Source of the DNA: Antedon mediterranea
Taxonomy: Eukaryota; Echinodermata; Crinoidea; Comatulida; Antedonidae
Assembly: GCF_964355755.1 (NCBI RefSeq)
Contig: NC_092672.1
Location: forward strand, 28,764,501-28,828,500
Length of the DNA stretch: 64,000 nt
Reading direction: 5' to 3'
Positions 53,101 to 61,675 of the stretch are shown here, in pieces (the first letter of the stretch is position 1; each line of letters starts with the position of its first letter). The notes under the pieces were generated by a model, which worked only from the letters and a program-made list of their open reading frames with translations, was not told the DNA's origin and made no database searches. The translations under genes were made by a program, and so were the position numbers.

Positions 53101-56100
53101 ATAACAACGAAGGACACACTTCTTTGCACGGTATCCATCTTATGAACGAGGATGGTCAGAGGGGCTGTACAAAGATCGCTAATTTCTTCATCTGGAAGAA
53201 TTGGGATTATGGAGTTTATTTCCAATTGTCAAGTTCCGTTGTAATGACTGGATTTATTCTTGCTGATAACAATATTGGGGTGATGCCATTTGTCTTTGGT
53301 CCATCTTCTCTTAGTCATAAAGCTGTTGATAAGTATGTGAGAATGGAGTCATCTTTTATAATTGGTACAAGTCCGTTCTTTGATTGTGATGAGTTTCAGG
53401 TATGTTAGTTGGTCAATAACATTGCAAGGGTTCCTACTTAATATCATGATTCTTTGTTAAACCATGGATATAGAGGTCGAGTACAATCAATTCAATTCCA
53501 TTCAATTTAATAAACTTTATTGTCAAACTCATAAATGGCTTGAAACTTTGGCTGAAAGTACACACATTAAAATTGTCTAAAAACATTGTCGCACTAACAG
53601 TAAAAAAGAATAAAACCACATACAACAGAGAACAAGATGTTATATAAAAAAGTTAAAAGAGGACACAAAAAGTACAAAAAGAGTTAAAAATACAGATTTA
53701 AAATACTTATTGCAGTTATCGTTTCCACCTTAAATTAAAATGCCTCATAGCAGATGGGAGTAAGGATCTACGTAGGCGTTCAGTGTTCCAGCGAGGATAT
53801 GTAATGCGCCCAGACCGGCTTAACGTAATGTACTGGTTAAGGGGGTGGCTAACATCTGACATAATAACTTTAAGCTTATTTGTAAGTGCGTTGTTAACAA
53901 CTTCATCTGATTTCTTAATATCGTTTCCTATTATCTTTTTGGCAGATTTACTTATTCTTTGTACTTTTTTCATGCATTGCTGGTGTAAATTGTTGAACCA
54001 AACTATTGCATTAAAAGTTAAAACAGATAAAATAACAGATTCATAAAATAGAGTCAAGATCCTATTGCACACATGAAATTTCTTCAATCTTCTCAAAAAG
54101 TACAGTCGTTTATAACAATTTGTGGTAACTAACTTAGTGTTTTCCTTCCAATTAAGTTTATCATCGATTACTGTGCCTAGATACTTAAAGTTACTAACAA
54201 CTTCCACTTCATCGTTTAATATACATAGCTTAGCATGTGTTTTGTTACCTTTTCTAAAATCAATGATCATTTCTTTAGTCTTGTTAACATTTAATTTTAG
54301 ATAGTTATTAGAACAACAAGTAGAAAAATAACTGACATTATCAAAATATGACTTAGGGTCATTATGTTTTTATCAGGCCAACTAGACCGGTGTCATCAGC
54401 GTATTTCACAGTAAAGCATTTGGTTAAAACTAGATCATCTGAACATTTAAAATCATTAGTATATAAAGAAAATAAAATAGGAGATAAAACACAACCTTGT
54501 GGTGCACCAGTATTGCACATAAGTTTTTCTGAAGTATTATCATTAAAACAGACGAATTGTTCCCTATCTTTTAAAAAATTATTGATCCATAAAATAGTAG
54601 CTGGATTTATACCCAAGACATTCATTTTCTCCATTAAAATATGAGGTTGCAAAGTGTTAAAAGCGGATGAAAAATCTAAGAATAAAACTCTGGCATACGA
54701 ATTTGGCCTGTCAACATGACCAAGTATTTTATGTAATAAAGTTTTAACTGCATCTTCTACACCCCTTTTGGAACGGTAGGCAAATTGACAGGGATCCAAA
54801 AGACTCTCAGTCTCACTTAAAATCTCATTCTTAATTAATTTTTTGAAACATTTCATAGGTACAGCAGTTATGGCAATGGGCCTATAGTCATTGAGAGCTT
54901 CAGGTTTATTATTCTTTGGCAGGGGGTGAATTAAGGATTTTTTCCAGATTCTAGGAATTTCAAATGTACGCAGTGACCAGTTGAACAACAACGAAAACAC
55001 TTGCGAGAGTTGCTCATTGCACTCTTTTAGCACCTTTCCACTGACTTTATCCGTTTAACTGACAATCACGTTTAATGATAGAGGTGCATATTTAAAAATG
55101 CGCAGTGTCTAATATAAATCTTTCCATTATTTTGACAGTTACTATTTATATCATACCATTGGCAGTCTGCTGATCACGGTTGTTTTCTTTGATCTGTACT
55201 CGTTGTTTCTCTATTCCTTTACTGTAAAACAGAAGTAATATTGATTTTTTAAAGCTCTGTCAATTGTTTAATCAATCTTAACGCTTATTGATTTTATTTT
55301 GTTCAGAATAAGCCCGAGAATGCACGCCAAAGTTTTGCATGGCGTGCACCTCGTGGCCCAGATCAAGGCAATACTGGATTCGTGTGGGCAAATTTCATGT
55401 CTAGTGGAAATCTGGCTCCGAGGTTTCCATTCCCATTCCATGATCTCAGGGATTACCCAGCTATTGCTGGAAGCACAAGATTGCAGGGTATGTATAAGCG
55501 TGAAAGAACTTTACTTACTTGGATAAACCTAAACCCAATTTGTTTTATTCTATACAGAACATACCCGACTATTGTTAGATTTTGCAAGGTACAGTATTAG
55601 CATGTAATGAGCTTCCTCACAAAATCTGGAATTGGCACTGTTTCCATTCCTTAATCTTAGATATATCAAACTAATACTCTAAAGCTCTGTCTACACTACC
55701 AAACGTTATGTTATAAACAAATGTGATGTGCCTATAATGAACACGATGATGCCATATCACTACCATAATTATTTAAGCACATCACACTTGTTTTGTCAAA
55801 TTAATTTGATAGTGTAGACAGTGCTTAAGTGCATTGGAAAACGATATGCATGAAATAAGCCTCTCTACTTTGATAAACATAAAAAATATATTCACCATCT
55901 TAAGAAAATGGAGGTTTTCCGGTAGTACTGTTTTATCAAATCTATTTTTTATTAATTCTCTGTTGAAATCATAATAATAATAATATGGCTGCCCCTGCAT
56001 CTAGTATCTACCTCAGACTTATTGGCCCATGCCTTTCCTCTGGTCAAGGTGGGCACTGGACGAGAGAAGCCCTTGTTCACTGTTAGGACCAATTAAGGTG

Positions 56101-59100
56101 CTTTTGGCTTTGTTTGTATAATAATAACCTAAAATGAACATATTTGACTATTCAAAAAGGTAAACAATTTATTTTTTGAGATGGTGCATCTTTCTGTATC
56201 AACAGATGTCACCTTCTCCTATTTTGGTACCGTCTGTAATAAAGACCATTACGCTATTATGACCAACCCGGCAAATGAAGATGTTATCCACCCGATGTTT
56301 GTAGCAGGAACAAAGATGTTAACAGTCAGAGACGAGAACAAGGTTTACATACATAGACCTCCTCTATCGTAAGTATTCACCACTTACAGTATATTTTTTC
56401 TGCCACCTGCTTTTGAAAGTGTGAATCTCTCATATTGCTGAAGATTCTTGAGTTGAACACGAAAAAAATATATACAAAATGAATATAACCCAAGGAAATG
56501 TGTTACTTGAATTAATTTGATGACCATGTTTTTTCTTATACAACATACAGACTAAAACTCATCCTTACTGCAAGATTGTTATAAAAATCTTGTCAAGCTG
56601 TAAACAGTGTTGCTTGGATCTAAACATGATTGTAGTAGTTTAACGTATACTGCGGTGCAAGGCCACGGGAATAGTATGTGTTATAATTGATCAACTTACT
56701 TTGGAATTATTTTTTTATTTAATTATATAATTAGTAAAGTAGATCCTTCGGATTGTGTGGACATGGACTGTGATGGATTTAAGAAAGCAATGATCAGAGA
56801 TGAAGATGGCGGACTTCTAGGACGATCACAACCAGGTTACGTAATTCCAGATTCTGCATACGAATGGGATGGAGATCCGAGACATGGAGTTGGTGACTAC
56901 AGGATTCCAAAAGCTATGGTTACTGACATCGATGGTAGTAGAATTCCATATGATAAAAAATGTCCATATAAAGGTTGGTTGATTTAGGTTTTAGTGTAAA
57001 CTGTCAAGTATCGTCAAATTAGCAAATATATCATCTTAACGGTATTTTAACTCAAGGTTGTTTTGCTTAAACCAGGTTTCCAAATAACTTGTGGCATAGT
57101 CTTTCATCAAATACAAAGTCATTCATTATGAAAAATAACTGGTTAATTAATAATGACAACCTTTCTCTTAAGCACTTCTTAACTATCTTGACTTTAGGAA
57201 GAATTATAGCTTAGAATCCATGAAAACAAGAAATTGTCCAAAAACAAGATTTAGATTTAGTTGAAAAAAATCTTTTCTATAATAGATTTTGAACACTTGT
57301 TTTCAGAATGCATTTCAACAGCATGTTAGTGTTTTATTGGCCTCCTGATTTAGAGAGTTACTATTCTGTGTAGATTTTATTTGTATATAATTTGCTCTTT
57401 TTCTTTAAGGTATTATTGGTACAGAAGACTGCATATGGCATGACTCTTGGCAGGCTTTTGAATGCTATGACTACGAATATGCTATGTTGATAATTGAAAG
57501 TCTTGACCCAGACACAGAAGTACGACGTCTTTCACCTATCGCTATTTTGTCTAATGGTTACGTTGATTTGATCAATGGACCTCAAGATCACGGCTGGTGT
57601 CATGGGTACACATGTCAAGAGCGCATCAGCACATTTATGTCTATCGTTGCAATTGGAGAGACTTATGAGATGTATATGAGTTCAACAAATCCTGAAAAGT
57701 TAAGATTACGTTTTCTGAACACAACTCCAGATCAGAAAATAGTTGTCGGCATATGGTATGCCAATCCTCAACGTTTAGATGTGTACCACCAAGGTCGCTA
57801 TGTCATGCCAAATAACGGGCAGCTGTATGGAGATACGTTCATATGGGTTCCAGAAAATCCAAACGGACCAGACGATCAGTTCATGCCAACTCCTGACTCC
57901 AACATTTATGGCGAGAACTATTTTGATCGCGATTGGCAGATTCTTTGGATACTCATACGCGGTAGTGATCCAATTGACATTATCACCACACCAGTTGTAA
58001 TGGTTGATGTTGGTGTGGCTCCTGTTGATGTTGATGACTTCTACGAAGAAGATCTTGTTAACAATCTTGCCAGTTTGCTTGGAATCGATGATTCTCAGAT
58101 TCGAGTTGTTAGTGTCATTAGAGAAGGCAAACGTCGAAAAAGATCCAACGAAATTAAAGTTGTAATGGAGATTGGGGAATCACCAAGTGAATCATTAAAC
58201 AGTTCAGATAGTTTAGGTAAATAAAGATTTACATAAAAATTAACTAAGTAATTCAACATTATTGTTGAAGATATTTTTTTTAATCAACATTTTTTGTATA
58301 GCCAACAACAAGAATGTTATTTTCTTCATTACAGGTAATTCAATCCTTCAATATGATGACCTTGTTAACCTTCAAACAGAATTAGTTAACGCAGCACAGA
58401 CTGATACTTTGTCAGAGAGCCTTGAAGTTGAGGTTACATCATTAGCTATGACCGATCCTTCTCCACCAGCTGTAGACCCAACAGGGGGCGTGAGAGCAAC
58501 AAATGAAACAGGAGGTCCAAGTACAGGCAACGAAACGTTAGTCCATTTTGAAGCATTTAAATTCGATATCTTACATACAACAAGAAATTAGCAAAGTAGA
58601 GGACTGATGACTGCCTTTCTTTTGAGGTTAATAACAAATTTGAATTTGTCGATCCATTTATGAGTCAGCAATTGCGTCATTTTAACATGTATCCTATCAA
58701 ATACTTTAATTGTATTCCCAGCATGTGTGACTCATTTTTACCCGATCTAACGTTTATACCCGTATTTTGTACATAATAAACATAAATATAAAAATAAACA
58801 TAATTTAAATCAGGTATGCTGAGAAGCAGACTGAAGAGGAGGAGGCAATGGCCAGTGAGCTAGGAGTAGAGATCATCTATGAATTTCCAAGCTCTATGAG
58901 TATACGTGTACAACTACCAAACCTATTGTTTCTAATAACTACTAAAAGCAATAGTGCCTCTAGAGACTATTAAAAGCAATACTGCCACTCATAGTGACTA
59001 CCAAAGACAGTACCACTAGTGACTACCAACGCTAGTGCTACTAGTGACTACCAAAGCTAGTGCTACACCAGTAGTTACTATGAATGCTATTTAGTGCCAC

Positions 59101-61641
59101 TAGTGACTACCAAAGTTATAGTTTAACATGTGACTACCAAAACTATTTAGTGTCACTAGTGACTACCAAAGCTAAGAAAAGCTTTTATATTCATATTTTA
59201 GGGTGAAATTGTAGCCAATCTTGGGCATTCTTCTCACCCATGGAAAATGCAGGCAAGTCTTCATAACTCGGGAGTATCTGCTGCAAAGTTGGTTAGCAAC
59301 AACACAGTAGAGATATTACATGGCTGGGCCAACTTCACTGATCTCACCATTACCAAGCCTGAAAGTGGAAACTTCTTGGAATTCAGCATTGTTTATCCAA
59401 ACACATCCATGCTAGAAAGTACCAACTCAACAGTGTTTTCTGTCAGTGAGAGTGCATTCCATATTTCAATCGCTGATCAACCTACTAGTCCACTCAAGGT
59501 TTTTGAAAGATTTGACATTCAGTTTAATCTAATTGAAGATTTTACAATGGACATTGCAGAAAATCTTGATATCAAGGTAAATTTTTATTTTTGCTAAACA
59601 CAATGTTCTAGTTTTAGGATTTCCTTGATGAATGCTTCCCTGTTTTGATTAAAGTTCGCTCTTCAATTGAAATCCACCTATACTTCAGCTGAGACGATTT
59701 TTCAATAATAACCACATGCCATTGTTTATTTTGTCTACACTATCAAACTTTTTGTGACAAAAAAATGTGATGTGCCCATATAAATATGTCAAACTATTTT
59801 GATAGTGTAGCCAGAGCTTAATATCAAGCTCCAAAAATAAAATAACCTCCATCAAGGAAGTTTCTTATTTTTCAGGGTTATACTTGGATAGCTACCATAA
59901 GTTTATACATGCCAGATAATTACCGTGGTAGTTTACAAGGCCAGATGACTACTAAACTCAATCTAATATCAGCAAAAGGCAGTTTCCATGACTTATCCAT
60001 CAGTGCTAATGGTTTCCAATATGTCTTAGAAATTGAGTTGGTTACCGTCCCAAGCAGAGACTATCACCGGTCTACAAAGTTAGATCCATTTGATGTAAGC
60101 AATGTTAATAAACATAAAGAAAGTCCAGTCAAAGTAGGCTTGAGGTTTTACGGAGACTATGCAACAGTTGTCACAGGAAAAGAAGACTATCTTGCAATCA
60201 ACTTTATTAATAACTTTACTGTTTCATACCCTGACGTCACTATTACTTCAGTAGAAATCAGTGAAGGTAAGTGTAAACAATTTAGAAACATTTCAACTTG
60301 GGATTTCTTTACTTTTAAAATCTTCTTTTAAGCAATTTGTGTGGCAATTGCTGTAACCTAATCCAGAGTCTGGGAGGAAAGTGTTGTACACTGTGTATAG
60401 CTCTGTCTACACTATCAAACTAGTTTGACAAACAAGGTGTGATGTACCCAAATATGGTAGTGATAAGCCCAAATATGGTAGTGATATGATGTCATAATGT
60501 GTGGTAATGTAGACAGAGCTTTAGTGTAAATAACATTCTTGTGGTGTTTAATGTTCAAGTTTATATTATTTTATTATATAGCACAAAACTTTTCAGCTCA
60601 TCGAATAATCTAATTGTTGACACAGATGAAAGCTTTTTTTAGTAATTATTTAAAACAACAATAGTAATAACGCGAAGACAATTATGTTATCAACTGAAGT
60701 ACATAATAAATAAGTACACAACTCAATTATTTATTCAAAATATCTATCATTTCAGGTTCTATTATCTTTGATTTTATAATGGCTGGAGATACTGCAAACA
60801 CAATGGAAGCCATTTATCGTGACCTTACTGCAGGTCGCATATCATTAACCTTTGATGGACAGGTTCTGGAAGCAGATATACGTTATATGATGCTTGATGG
60901 TGAACCTTATGCACCTGAAAATATAGTAAGTTTATTTTTTAATGTGTTGTCTTTGTTTCTATTTATACATTTTTTTCAAATGTGGTGAAATAGCATAAGA
61001 TTCAGAGATAAGTTTACATTCTTTATATAATAGCGGGTCAAATGTCGGAGTTCTAATTATGCTTTGATGTTCTCAATCAAAATGTGTTTTTTTTTTTCGT
61101 TTTCAAGATATGGAAAATATTGTATTTTATTGCAGGAACCTCAATTATTTAAAAAAAAAAAAAAATAACGAGAATCAATAATTTTAAAGATGTATTGTCC
61201 CTTGAAACACAAAAAATGAAAAAAAAAATATTCTAAAATTAAATTGGCCATATCAAAGTAATATTAAAGTTATTCACTTTAAGTCGAAAATTCGAGCCAA
61301 AAACAACAAGTTTACGTAATTAACAGGTAAATTAATTTGATTACATTTCGTCTGGAAAATCGTCACGAGCGAAAGTAAACAAAGATTTCAAACCACGAGT
61401 ATGCATGATGCTAATTAGGACTGTTTACAATTCGTGACGGTTGAGAAGTAGTTCTCACACATATCGCGAGGAAGTTTATGATTATGCATACAGAGTAGCC
61501 AAACAAGCGCGTTACATTATGAGATATGTTTTGATCGAAAACTTTAACATGACCCCACTTTTTTTCGAAATATATTTTGTAAAAAATGTTTTGGAATTAG
61601 TCAAAGGGACAATACATATTTAAATTAAATAAATACAATTT

Positions 61642-61675
<34 letters not shown>

